Positions 38,628 to 47,991 of a stretch of 64,000 nt of DNA are shown here, piece by piece. This stretch comes from Marinifilum caeruleilacunae (GTDB taxonomy: Bacteria; Bacteroidota; Bacteroidia; Bacteroidales; Marinifilaceae): NCBI RefSeq assembly GCF_013141825.1, contig NZ_RZNH01000002.1:186001-250000 (forward strand), written 5' to 3'. Position 1 is the first letter of the stretch, and every line of letters starts with the position of its first letter. Both the position numbers and the translations under genes were made by a program. Under the pieces are notes generated by a model. The model saw only the letters and a program-made list of their open reading frames with translations, was not told where the DNA came from and did no database searches.

Positions 38628-38756
38628 GCCTTATTTTCAAAATCACTTTCCTTTTTCAAGTCGATTAAAAAAGAACTTGTCAATTTTTCGGTAGCATAAA
38701 ACATTTTACCAACTTAGCTTTGTTCTGTATATTTAAAGAGAGAGGAACAGACAAAC

Positions 38757-39836
38757 ATGAATATCAAATTAAGCTTTGAAGAAAAATACGATGCCATTGG
38801 TAAGGCAGAATCTGATTATGAAGGCGTTTTCTATACTGGCGTGGTGACAACAGGAATCTTTTGCCGACCATCTTGCAGGGCAAGAAAGCCCAAGCCCGAA
38901 AATGTGATTTTTTACGATACCGCCCAACAGGCCATTCAGAATGGTTTTCGTCCATGTAAAATCTGTAAACCTATGGAACAGGCAGGAGAAACGCCCGATT
39001 ATATCAAAAATCTAATCAATGAGCTACATGCCGATCCTTATCTAAAAATTAAAGATTACGATTTAAGACAAAGGGGTATAGAGCCAAGTCAGATTCGCAG
39101 ATGGTTCAAGAAACATCACAACATGACCTTTCATGCCTACCAACGTATGATGCGAATTAACAAAGCTTACAACCAGATTCGGGGCGGAAATTCGGTCACC
39201 AATACTGCATTTGGAGTAGGTTATGATTCTTTGAGCGGCTTTAACGAAGGTTATCGCAAGATATTTTCGAACTCACCTACGGGAGATCAATCAAAAAATG
39301 TAATCAACATCATCAGGTTTACCACCAAACTGGGCCCTATGTTTGCCTGTGCTACAGAAAAAGGCTTGTGCTTGCTGGAGTTTACCGATCGTAGGATGTT
39401 GGAAAGAGAATTTCAGGATCTCTGTAAAAGATTGGATGCAGTGATTCTGCCCGGCCAAAATCCTATACTAAGTCAGGTTCAGGAAGAGATTGCCGAATAC
39501 ATGGAAGGGAAACGATCTAATTTTACAGTGCCTCTTCACAGCCCTGGAACCGACTTTCAGAATTCTGTTTGGGACTTACTGAAAAACATTCCTTACGGAG
39601 AAACCCGATCGTACCAGGAACAAGCCAATTTACTAGGCAAACCCAAAGCTGTAAGAGCCGTTGCCAATGCCAATGGAATGAACCGCATTGCCATTATCAT
39701 TCCCTGCCACAGGGTAATTGGTAGTAATGGCGAACTTACTGGTTATGCAGGTGGTTTAGGACGTAAAAAATGGTTGTTGGAGATGGAGAAACAATGCTGC
39801 GAATCACCTAAAACTGGAGAATCATCTACTAAATAG
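38757..39836 (+). CDS. ada: Ada: methylphosphotriester sensor, AraC-type activator and O6-alkylguanine transferase
   Basis: A 359-residue three-domain Ada. The N-terminal Zn domain has Cys36, Cys40, Cys67 and Cys70 (GIFCRPSCRAR and RPCKICKP), with Cys36 the methyl acceptor from phosphotriesters. An AraC-type helix-turn-helix follows (about 100-175, SQIRRWFKKHHNMTFHAYQR pattern, key residues IRRWF and AYQRMMR). The C-terminal transferase has the active Cys317 in IIIPCHRVIG. It repairs O6-methylguanine and, when methylated, activates its own regulon. It probably shares function with the AlkD-like genes at 12938-14331, which are not adjacent. The gene is convergent with a TonB receptor gene, 36 bp away. 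Confidence 0.96.
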   Translation: MNIKLSFEEKYDAIGKAESDYEGVFYTGVVTTGIFCRPSCRARKPKPENVIFYDTAQQAIQNGFRPCKICKPMEQAGETPDYIKNLINELHADPYLKIKDYDLRQRGIEPSQIRRWFKKHHNMTFHAYQRMMRINKAYNQIRGGNSVTNTAFGVGYDSLSGFNEGYRKIFSNSPTGDQSKNVINIIRFTTKLGPMFACATEKGLCLLEFTDRRMLEREFQDLCKRLDAVILPGQNPILSQVQEEIAEYMEGKRSNFTVPLHSPGTDFQNSVWDLLKNIPYGETRSYQEQANLLGKPKAVRAVANANGMNRIAIIIPCHRVIGSNGELTGYAGGLGRKKWLLEMEKQCCESPKTGESSTK

Positions 39837-39872
39837 TAAGAGTTGGTTGGATCATCGTAAATCTAATCCCTC

Positions 39873-42218
39873 CTAAAAATCAATCACAATTCCAATGGTT
39901 GGGATTGGCGCTCCTTCCTCTTCTACTACCTGTTCCAGACTTCGGGGTTCAATTACATTACCCATATCATCTCTTGCGAGGATATATTCGGGTGCTTCTG
40001 GTGTTTTGCGCATAAGCAGGTTTTGAATCTCTAGAAAAAATTCCAGCGATAGCTTTTTGAAATTGTATTTCTTATCGATTCTTACATCCAACTCGCTAAA
40101 AACTCCTAGCTTCTCCTCTCCCATGCGGCTATAATCCAACACAATTTCAGGATAACGGATCAAGGTCTCATCCAAATTGGTTGGCACAATTGGTGTTTCC
40201 CCTGCAAAGCGATATCGGGCACTAATCTCCCAGTTTTTCTTTAGCTTATAACCTCCCGTGAACGACAACAAGTGACGACTATCCCAAACCGATGGCAAAT
40301 ACTTACTTCGATCGAATCCGGTAAACTCGCTATAGAAAAAAGTATAGGCAAACAATCCGTAAAAACGCTTGCTTAATTTTTGCTGAAACTGCAGTTCCAA
40401 TCCATAGCTTCTGCCTTTTCCAACAGTCTCTACAGCCTCGTTACCCAAGATTTCGAAATCGGCTCCTTTATTGGCCAGCGATACCTGGTCGACAATGGAA
40501 ACAGGGTAATCCTCGTATTTTTTGTAAAAGGCCTCCAGGCTGATACTGGCTGCCGGACCAAGAATTCTTTCCAGGCCCAGTACAAAATGATCACTCCTGG
40601 TGTAATCGACATCTTTATTTACGAAAGTCCCATTTTCCTGGAATCCCAATATGGTGTAGGGCGCAATCTTGTAATATCTTCCCACCGATGCTTTTACTTT
40701 CCAGTCGTCGGTAAACTCGTACGACAAGGCCATTCTGGGCGATAAATTAGAGAATATATCGTTCCCCCTGGTGAAGCTATCAGCATCCATTCGTACACCT
40801 ATCGAGAAATCGAGACGTTCATCCAGAAATGTACGTGTAAGATTCGCATAAGCTCCGTATTTCATAAAATCGATCTCGGTTTCGTAGGCATAATTATCGT
40901 TCAGGTCCAGAGTAATGTTCTCATAATCGCTGTATTGAATATTCACCCCGGTTTGAATTTTCCAGTCTTTTTGAAAGTAAGTCAGTCCCCATCGAAGTTT
41001 GGTCTCCATTTCGCGGGAATCATTCCTGAAATAGAGTCCGCTTTGAGTTCGGTTGTCTTCGTAACGTGAAAAATCGTTCACCAGTAAATTGTTGCTTATG
41101 CTGGTTTGCATGAATCCCTTACCGGATTTAAACCTGTGTCGCCAGCTTAAACCAATGGTATTGGTTCGTTGTTCGATAAACGGAGCCTGTTCCAAAATCG
41201 ACAATTCATCTCCTTCAATATCCCCACTGGCATCTACTGCAAAGTCGTCAATCGATCCAAGACCAATTAAATTTAAGGTGTTGTAATCATCAATTCGATG
41301 TGTGATTTTGTACTGGTAATCCCAATAATCAGGACGAATAGGCAAACCTACCAATTCGAATAAAAACTGCAAATAGGACCTTCGGGCCGAAATCATGTAA
41401 CTCGTTTTGCTCTGCTCCTCTCCTTTTTTAAATAATGGTCCTTCGTGGGTTAAGGCAGCTTCGCTTGCACTCAACCTAAAGTTCGTATGATAGGAAGATT
41501 GACTGCCTTCGCGCTGACTAAACTGCAAAACCCCAGACAATGCATTATCGTACTGACTGCCAAAAGCAGAAGTCGATAAACTAACATCATCGATAAAGGA
41601 AACATTCAACATGCCAACAGGTCCACCCGAACTTCCCTGTGTACTAAAATGATTGATATTTGGAATCTCTATCCCATCAAGGTAATACACCGATTCGTTG
41701 GGTGCTCCTCCACGAATAATTAAATCGTTGCGAAAACCGCCAGGCGATGGTGAAATTCCAGGAAACGACTGGGCTACGCGGACCACATCATTATTCCCTC
41801 CCGGATAGGTAGCAATTTCAACTGACGATAAGGTTTGTGTCGACAGTGGCGTTTCTCTAGGTCTTGTAATCTTATTCTGATTGGAAACCACAACTTCCGA
41901 CAGATTGGTAGCAGACTCTTTAAGTACAAAATTGTAGAGTTGGTTTCCAACCGATCTTAAGTCGATATTGTATCGGGTCTGACTTTTATATCCCAAATAA
42001 CTTACCACCAAATTATACGAACCCGGTTTTACATTATCGATTTGGTAATATCCCTTCTCGTTGGTAATGGAACCTTGAATTGTATTTTCAAGATAAACCG
42101 ACGCTCCAATTAAAGCCATCCCGGTTTCATCTTTCACATAGCCCCTTATGGATGTACTAATTTGTGTAAAGCCTTCGAATGTTAGCAATATCAAAAGTAT
42201 TGTAAAGAGTTTTTTCAT
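39873..42218 (-). CDS. TonB-dependent receptor with CarboxypepD-regulatory domain
   Basis: A 781-residue outer-membrane receptor. Signal peptide (1-18, ending GFT-Q), regulatory domain (about 22-110: ISTSIRGYVKDETGMALIGASVYL pattern, key motif GAxVxLxNT), plug (about 115-225, with FRNDLIIRGGAPNESVYYLDGIEIPNINHF pattern and a YLDGIEIPN core), then a barrel to residue 781. It is the FecA/CirA-like rather than SusC type. The gene upstream on the same strand is a small lipoprotein with a hairpin between them. The ligand is unknown. Confidence 0.9.
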   Translation of the reverse strand: MKKLFTILLILLTFEGFTQISTSIRGYVKDETGMALIGASVYLENTIQGSITNEKGYYQIDNVKPGSYNLVVSYLGYKSQTRYNIDLRSVGNQLYNFVLKESATNLSEVVVSNQNKITRPRETPLSTQTLSSVEIATYPGGNNDVVRVAQSFPGISPSPGGFRNDLIIRGGAPNESVYYLDGIEIPNINHFSTQGSSGGPVGMLNVSFIDDVSLSTSAFGSQYDNALSGVLQFSQREGSQSSYHTNFRLSASEAALTHEGPLFKKGEEQSKTSYMISARRSYLQFLFELVGLPIRPDYWDYQYKITHRIDDYNTLNLIGLGSIDDFAVDASGDIEGDELSILEQAPFIEQRTNTIGLSWRHRFKSGKGFMQTSISNNLLVNDFSRYEDNRTQSGLYFRNDSREMETKLRWGLTYFQKDWKIQTGVNIQYSDYENITLDLNDNYAYETEIDFMKYGAYANLTRTFLDERLDFSIGVRMDADSFTRGNDIFSNLSPRMALSYEFTDDWKVKASVGRYYKIAPYTILGFQENGTFVNKDVDYTRSDHFVLGLERILGPAASISLEAFYKKYEDYPVSIVDQVSLANKGADFEILGNEAVETVGKGRSYGLELQFQQKLSKRFYGLFAYTFFYSEFTGFDRSKYLPSVWDSRHLLSFTGGYKLKKNWEISARYRFAGETPIVPTNLDETLIRYPEIVLDYSRMGEEKLGVFSELDVRIDKKYNFKKLSLEFFLEIQNLLMRKTPEAPEYILARDDMGNVIEPRSLEQVVEEEGAPIPTIGIVIDF

Positions 42219-42306
42219 CTTGATAGCAGGTAAGTTTTTTGTTCTATGCTTTTAAACAATTAAGATAGAAATATGTTTGCAATTATTAACTGTTTATAAA
42301 CAAGAA

Positions 42307-42329
42307 AGGAGCCCTAAAAAAGGGCTCCT
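42307..42329 (-). terminator. Hairpin after the small lipoprotein gene
   Basis: AGGAGCCCT (42307-42315) and AGGGCTCCT (42321-42329) form a perfect 9-bp stem with a 5-base loop. On the minus strand TTTCTTGTTT follows. Probably the end of the SusCD-protease transcription unit. Confidence 0.65.
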
Positions 42330-42382
42330 ACACGATAACACTAACTAAATCAGATGTTCTAATAAAACCAAAAATTAGAACT

Positions 42383-43225
42383 CTAATGCTTTTTGTTCTT
42401 TACATATCTTTTATACAGACTATATGCGTTATCCCAGTTCATACTTACCAAACGAACCTGTTCAGGATTCAAATTCATCATATAATCGGCCTGAGTTTTT
42501 CTCATTTCGATAAAATCCTTGTTCGAATCTTCGAGCATTCCCTTACCAATGATAAACAGATCTTCCGATATACCGATTTCTTCACCCTTGCTAATGGTAA
42601 TGTGATACAAATTGTCCTTTACCTCAGTTTTTGCCAATAACCTTTTAAAAGCTCCCTGAAACATTTGAGCTGCTACCTTTTTTTGCTTGTCGGTAGCATC
42701 TTTTACTTTCTCAAAATCTACCTTCAAAAAGAAAAAGTATTTGTATTTCTCATGACGTTTTACCGCAGCGAACAAATCTTTGGCAGCACACCCATAAATT
42801 TGAACAGAATCTTTACCATGCTTAATATACAGGCGATTTCGAACATCTTCCATTACCTGCTTTTTTACAGGACCTTTAGTAGTTTCGCTCTTTAAAAATT
42901 CCAGGAAGTAATATGGGCGCTCAAAACCATATTTTTTCGCTTCAATCTTGGCCTCTTCGGGCGATAACATCAGGTTTTTTCCCAATTGGTACCACGAATA
43001 ATTATCGATATAGAATCGGTCGTTGGCAATTTTTTCTGCCTTAAACTCTTCAATGCTTTGTCCTCTAGCACTAAGCAAACGAGCTGAATCGTGTTTGTTT
43101 ACGGTATAGGAATTGATTTCCTTATCGAAATCAGCCTTAAACTTTGCAATATAAGCCTCATGGTCGTAAGAATTACACGCCGCAACAAGCAAGCTTAATA
43201 CCAGTAAAATATGTGAATGTTTCAT
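42383..43225 (-). CDS. Uncharacterised small lipoprotein, paralogue of the 56393 gene
   Basis: A 280-residue lipoprotein with lipobox VAAC (Cys17). The N-terminal third carries a block LSPEEAKIEAKKYGFERPYYFLEF (residues about 87-110) that closely matches TPEEAKQMAEKRGFKHPYRFYEY in the 203-residue protein at 56393-57004, with further similarity before and after it. The C-terminal half is a mixed alpha/beta region with YKYFFFLKVDFEKVKDATDKQK pattern (key feature: alternating aromatic strand then Lys-rich helix). No family was recognised. Downstream of the S46 peptidase gene by 74 bp, probably the last gene of that unit. Confidence 0.75.
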   Translation of the reverse strand: MKHSHILLVLSLLVAACNSYDHEAYIAKFKADFDKEINSYTVNKHDSARLLSARGQSIEEFKAEKIANDRFYIDNYSWYQLGKNLMLSPEEAKIEAKKYGFERPYYFLEFLKSETTKGPVKKQVMEDVRNRLYIKHGKDSVQIYGCAAKDLFAAVKRHEKYKYFFFLKVDFEKVKDATDKQKKVAAQMFQGAFKRLLAKTEVKDNLYHITISKGEEIGISEDLFIIGKGMLEDSNKDFIEMRKTQADYMMNLNPEQVRLVSMNWDNAYSLYKRYVKNKKH

Positions 43226-43299
43226 AAGTAAATTGTTTAATAGGCTTCGTTATTGTTTTTCAAAATTCTACAGCATCTCTTGCACCCTAAATTTCCGCA

Positions 43300-45459
43300 C
43301 TACTTCCACTCTTCGAGCAAATTGTCGGCATGCAGCTGATGTTCCAGAACGAATCGAATGTATCGGATATCAACAGCAATATGGCGGGTTAATTCAGGCA
43401 TATATTTGTAATCGCCAACCAAGCCATTTCCTGCACGGTCGAAATTCAAACCAATTATTTTTCCCTTGGCATTCAATACCGGACTTCCCGAGTTTCCACC
43501 TGTTGTATGGCTATTGCTGATAAAACAGGTTGGAATGGCCTTTTTCGATTCTTTTATGGCCTTCTTGCAGGTATCGATATAAGCTTGAGGTGCTGCATAC
43601 ACTTTAGGGTCTTTGCTGTTTTTTTCTACCAACTCATTCAAATAAGCAATAGGAGCATAATTTTTGCCATCATCCTCAATTCCTAAAATATTACCGTAGG
43701 ATACTCGTAAAGACCTGTTGGCATCGGCAATAATTTTTTGCCCGGCCATCATTTCCTTTTTGGCCTGTAAGTACTTGTTGTGATACTTGCCATACTCTTT
43801 TCTGATATCCACACGTTGGCGATATACCATATCCTTATTGATTAGAAAGTAACTCAGGCACAAATCAAACACAGGATCATTTTGTAGTTTCTTCGCATCT
43901 TCCTTTGTGAAGTACTTCAAAAACTCATTCAATTTCTCTTTCGAAGCAAACATTGAATTGCTGAAAGCATCATCGATATATCGATCGAAATTGCCATTGT
44001 ATTTGGCTCTGGCCTCTATAATAGGTTTTGGCTTGTACTTATCACCCACATTTTCGTCATAAAGTTTCACCAATGTTTTCAGGAATTCTTTTTCTGTTTC
44101 CAGATCATAAGCATTAAAGAAGTTGGAAGCTTCCACTCTTAATCGTCTCAACTCTTTGTTCAGGCGTTTCTCATTTACATTCTTTCGCGAGGCAATTGCA
44201 TTCAACATGTCGAATTTTCCAGCAAAAGAAACAAAATTACCCCCTTTTATTCCACCTTCGAATACATACATATTCAGCTTTTCAATGGTATCCAAACGGG
44301 CAACACAATCCTCAATTCCCGGAATCACTTCTGCATATTTCTTTTTCAACTCTTCCGAAGAATTTATCCATTGGGTAAAGGCTTCCTCTTCCTTCCTTTT
44401 CAGATTCACAAGGTCCAGTTTCTCGATTCCACGAAGCTCGGCTTTCCATCTCAGCAAACTGTTCGATGTTTTTGCCATAAAATCTGAATACTTTAACCAC
44501 AGATCTTCATTCTTGTTCATGGCCTTGCTAATAATCTCCATTTTGGCCTCTCTGATTTTGATGCCATGATAGTTCGTTACTTCAGCAATTTGCTGAACTG
44601 CACGAGCCGTTAAATATTGCTTGGTACTACCCGGAAAGCCGTATACCATGGCAAAATCACCCTCCTTATATCCTTTCAATGATAATTCCAAATGGTTTAC
44701 AGGTGTAATTGGCTCGTTTGCAATTGAATATCTTAAAGACTCATGATTAGCATTTCCATAGACTCTTAGAACAGCAAAGTCAGCCGACTGGCGAGGCCAT
44801 CTCCAGTTATCGCTTTCACCTCCAAATTTTCCCAAAGCCAATGGAGGCATAGCTACAATTCTTACATCGCGATAAATCTCGTACACCTCAAGAAACATCT
44901 GCGTTCCACCAAAATACGATTTCACCTTAACTTTGTAATGATTTCCTTCTCTTACCTTTTTGGAAATCTCCTTGGCTCTCTTATCAACCAAACGACTCTT
45001 TTCCACATCGCTTAATGATTCAGTTCCTTTCAGAAGGTTTTCAGTCACATCTTCCAGGCGAACAAGACGTGCCAGAGTTAAACCTTTGGCTGGCAGTTCA
45101 TCTGTTTTATTCTGCGCATAAAAACCATCTCTCATGTAGTTCAATTCTTCGCTGCTGTGCTTGTGCAAATAACTCACCACAGTATGATGGTTGGTCAATA
45201 CCAATCCACTTTCAGAGATAAATGATCCGCTACCAGTAAAAGTGGTAGGATTACTTTTGCTACCCAATCCGAGTATGGCATCTTTCAGGCATATTTTATT
45301 GATATCGTAAACATCTTCGGCAGACAATTTAAATCCTGCCTTTTTCATGTCTTTGATATTGTATTTCTTTAGTAATGAAGGAATCCACATTCCCTCGTCT
45401 GCTTTCACCGATGCTGCTGATAACAGCAGGCAAATCAACAATAATTTAAATCTTAGCAT
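43300..45459 (-). CDS. S46 family dipeptidyl-peptidase (DPP7/DPP11 type)
   Basis: A 719-residue exported serine peptidase. Signal peptide (about 1-20, ends SVKA-D). The triad is visible: His91/His92 in LVLTNHHTV, Asp in QSADFAVLRVY (about 230), and Ser657 in GGNSGSPVLNAKG. The residue 18 after the Ser is Arg675 (GLNFDR), which corresponds to Arg673 of Porphyromonas DPP11 and predicts cleavage after Asp/Glu. The usual NHHC(G/A)(Y/F) motif is NHHTVVSY, a departure. It releases dipeptides in the periplasm. It is 94 bp downstream of a zinc protease gene. Confidence 0.93.
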   Translation of the reverse strand: MLRFKLLLICLLLSAASVKADEGMWIPSLLKKYNIKDMKKAGFKLSAEDVYDINKICLKDAILGLGSKSNPTTFTGSGSFISESGLVLTNHHTVVSYLHKHSSEELNYMRDGFYAQNKTDELPAKGLTLARLVRLEDVTENLLKGTESLSDVEKSRLVDKRAKEISKKVREGNHYKVKVKSYFGGTQMFLEVYEIYRDVRIVAMPPLALGKFGGESDNWRWPRQSADFAVLRVYGNANHESLRYSIANEPITPVNHLELSLKGYKEGDFAMVYGFPGSTKQYLTARAVQQIAEVTNYHGIKIREAKMEIISKAMNKNEDLWLKYSDFMAKTSNSLLRWKAELRGIEKLDLVNLKRKEEEAFTQWINSSEELKKKYAEVIPGIEDCVARLDTIEKLNMYVFEGGIKGGNFVSFAGKFDMLNAIASRKNVNEKRLNKELRRLRVEASNFFNAYDLETEKEFLKTLVKLYDENVGDKYKPKPIIEARAKYNGNFDRYIDDAFSNSMFASKEKLNEFLKYFTKEDAKKLQNDPVFDLCLSYFLINKDMVYRQRVDIRKEYGKYHNKYLQAKKEMMAGQKIIADANRSLRVSYGNILGIEDDGKNYAPIAYLNELVEKNSKDPKVYAAPQAYIDTCKKAIKESKKAIPTCFISNSHTTGGNSGSPVLNAKGKIIGLNFDRAGNGLVGDYKYMPELTRHIAVDIRYIRFVLEHQLHADNLLEEWK

Positions 45460-45553
45460 TTCAATTTCAGTTGTAGGTTTCCCTGTTTGATGAATATGAA
45501 TTCATCAATTATCTTTTCAATTCGCTTAATTCTGTACTTGTATGAACTGTATT

Positions 45554-47905
45554 TTAGTTCAGGATATATGTTAGGAAGGTGAAATGCTTTTTCACTTCTT
45601 CATTCCCTTTTTCTGTTTTTTTACTTGCCATATTTTTTACAGCATTCAACTCAGCTTTAATATCAGCCATGATCAAATTATTAAATACATGCCCCCCATC
45701 TTTGGCATTGTCTTCTAGCAATTTCTGTAAGCCTTTCACGTATTCAACCTGTATATTTCTCATCCAGCTTGTTGCCTGTTTCTTGCTCGAAACCGAAAAT
45801 ACACGTTCTGTGATATCGCTTAAATATTCGCTAACTGCATAAGGATCGGTCGACTGACTCGAACAGGTATACATTCTCACCAAAACAGCCCTGTTGATTA
45901 ATCGATTGATGATTTCACCTTGCGATTTCATAATTTCCCGATCCAAACTTCCCAGCCTTCTCTCAAACTCATTGGTTTTCATCCAGTCGTACTGACTCAA
46001 TAACTCATCCATGATGTAATCCAAAGCCTCCTTCTGTTTGTCTCGACTTACCGCTACATATTTTTCAGGATGTGTTTCGTTGGTTACATCGAACTCATAC
46101 ATCCCGCCAAGGCGCGCTTCGGCATGTTTAAAATACCTGTTGTATTGTTTGATCACTCCTTCATACATCCATTCCAAATGATTGTTTCCAAGCTCATCGG
46201 CGGCAGTCCATTCCACAAGGTTTTTCATAATTAGCTTGGTGTTTGCCGCACCATAACGACTGGCTTTTATCACATCATTTCCTAAAGATTCTGTCAATAC
46301 CGAAGGATCCAACATGCCATCACCCATTCCATTTTTGGTGCCAAACAGGTACATATCATCATTGCTTCTCTCTTCGAACCATTTGTTCAGTGTTGCCTTT
46401 TCTTCTTCAGCATTATCGGCATTATAAATAGGTTGGTAAGCCCATTTAATGGCAAAATAATCGTATACTCCCAGTAAAGGAGGTGTTAAGCTTACTCCTT
46501 TATCTTTTGGCTGTGCGATATAATTGTTTCGGGCATAATCCATAATCGAAGCGGCCGTTCCGTATTTTTTTGTAAAACTTGCCGAACGCAATGAATCTAC
46601 CGGATAAGCATAGGAAGCACGATAGTTGTGTTTCATCCCCAGGCAGTGTCCTATTTCGTGAGCAGCTGCGTATCGAATTAGTTCGCCAAGGATCTCATTT
46701 GGCACATTTTCCATATTTCCCCTGATTGCAGGATCGTTAGCCGCAGTCTGAGAAAAACGCCACTGATACAATTTGCTGATTACATTGTGATAGAAAAGCA
46801 CATCGCCCTGAAGAATTTCACCCGAACGCGGATCAACCCAGTGGTTGCCCATGGCATTTGCTTTATCGGTTGTGATGTATCTAAAACATGAATTGGTAAA
46901 ATCATTGGCATGGAAAGTTGTATCGTTTACCGGATAATCTTTTGCTATGATTGCATTCTTAAATCCAATGGCTTCGAATGCCATTTGCCAGTCTTCAATA
47001 CCAGCTTTAATATAAGGTTTCCATTTTTCAGGAATCGAATTGTCAACGTAAAATACAATTGGTTTCTTAGGTTCAACCAATTCGCCATTCTGGTGGCGTT
47101 TCTCATCTTCTTTTTTGGCTTCGAGCCTCCATCTTTTAATATAGGTGTAGGATTTAACATCCATATATTCAGATGATAATTCTTTTCTTACTTCTTCGTA
47201 ATAATTTATCTGCGAACTCCCTAAACGAGGACGCATTGGTTTTTTGGGAAGCAACACAATAGAGCGATGTAAAGAGCACATAAATTGTTTGCGTTTTCCC
47301 ATAAATCCCATCTGGCTAACAATTTCAACATTGCTATCATAAGCTCGTGCTTCAATGGTTTTTGTAGCTTCAGGAATTACTTTTCCCCTGCTCCCGCCTC
47401 CAAAAGGTGAAATCTGAGGAATCTGATTGTTAAAGAATTTTGTTACATCGATAACCGATGCATTGTTTTTTGCATTTCTGGCTTCTATTTTAAAAGCAGA
47501 ATAAATGGTTTGAACATTGTTTCGATTGAATGAAATACTGATTGGATCGTTTGGATCCATCTGCTTTTCCAGGCTAATAACATGTAGGTAAACAGCTTTG
47601 GCATCCTGACTGAATTGCACCAACATTGGGTTGTGCATCATTTGCCCCGCCACTGCACTCCTGGTAGAACTAATTTCCTCTACCCTGCTGCCAATTAACA
47701 AATCTCTTCCCATAATGCTATCAGGAATTTCGAGCCACAGCTTGCTGTCATTCATGTGTACGCTTATAAAACCGCTGTCGCTGATATCAGCCTTATTAAG
47801 CAAAGGCTGGTACTTTTTAGCCAATGCCGCATAATTGCTTTGAGCACTTGCCGAAATGCTTAGTGCCAAAATGAAGAAAAGAGTTGATAATGTAAATCGA
47901 AACAT
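45554..47905 (-). CDS. Zinc-dependent metalloprotease (DUF5117/DUF4953 type)
   Basis: A 783-residue exported protein with a signal peptide (ending SISASA-Q). The zinc site reads HEIGHCLGMKH from His416, that is HExxHxxGxxH with His416, Glu417, His420 and His426, and SIMDYARNNYIAQ supplies a metzincin-type Met turn. The N-terminal part (DUF5118/5117-like) includes WLEIPDSIMGRDLLIGSRVEEIS. This family is common in Bacteroidota and often encoded with SusCD pairs. It is followed by the S46 peptidase gene, suggesting stepwise proteolysis: endoprotease, then dipeptidyl-peptidase. Confidence 0.92.
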   Translation of the reverse strand: MFRFTLSTLFFILALSISASAQSNYAALAKKYQPLLNKADISDSGFISVHMNDSKLWLEIPDSIMGRDLLIGSRVEEISSTRSAVAGQMMHNPMLVQFSQDAKAVYLHVISLEKQMDPNDPISISFNRNNVQTIYSAFKIEARNAKNNASVIDVTKFFNNQIPQISPFGGGSRGKVIPEATKTIEARAYDSNVEIVSQMGFMGKRKQFMCSLHRSIVLLPKKPMRPRLGSSQINYYEEVRKELSSEYMDVKSYTYIKRWRLEAKKEDEKRHQNGELVEPKKPIVFYVDNSIPEKWKPYIKAGIEDWQMAFEAIGFKNAIIAKDYPVNDTTFHANDFTNSCFRYITTDKANAMGNHWVDPRSGEILQGDVLFYHNVISKLYQWRFSQTAANDPAIRGNMENVPNEILGELIRYAAAHEIGHCLGMKHNYRASYAYPVDSLRSASFTKKYGTAASIMDYARNNYIAQPKDKGVSLTPPLLGVYDYFAIKWAYQPIYNADNAEEEKATLNKWFEERSNDDMYLFGTKNGMGDGMLDPSVLTESLGNDVIKASRYGAANTKLIMKNLVEWTAADELGNNHLEWMYEGVIKQYNRYFKHAEARLGGMYEFDVTNETHPEKYVAVSRDKQKEALDYIMDELLSQYDWMKTNEFERRLGSLDREIMKSQGEIINRLINRAVLVRMYTCSSQSTDPYAVSEYLSDITERVFSVSSKKQATSWMRNIQVEYVKGLQKLLEDNAKDGGHVFNNLIMADIKAELNAVKNMASKKTEKGNEEVKKHFTFLTYILN

Positions 47906-47956
47906 TTGTTGTTATTTATAGTTCTGTGGGTTGTTTCTGTTTGTTGAAAAAAGGAT

Positions 47957-47982
47957 AAGTGACCGGCTTTCGCCGATCACTT
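47957..47982 (-). terminator. Hairpin after the Calx-beta lipoprotein gene
   Basis: AAGTGACCGGC (47957-47967) with GCCGATCACTT (47972-47982), one G-T pair, GAAA-type loop on the minus strand, then ATCC and a T run. It lies 10 bp after the lipoprotein stop codon and may reduce readthrough to the protease genes. Confidence 0.65.
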
Positions 47983-47991
47983 TTAGTTGAA

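Noticed and set aside
38456-38704. 82-codon minus-strand open frame
   Set aside because: It covers the tRNA-Arg gene and its terminator and has no family features.
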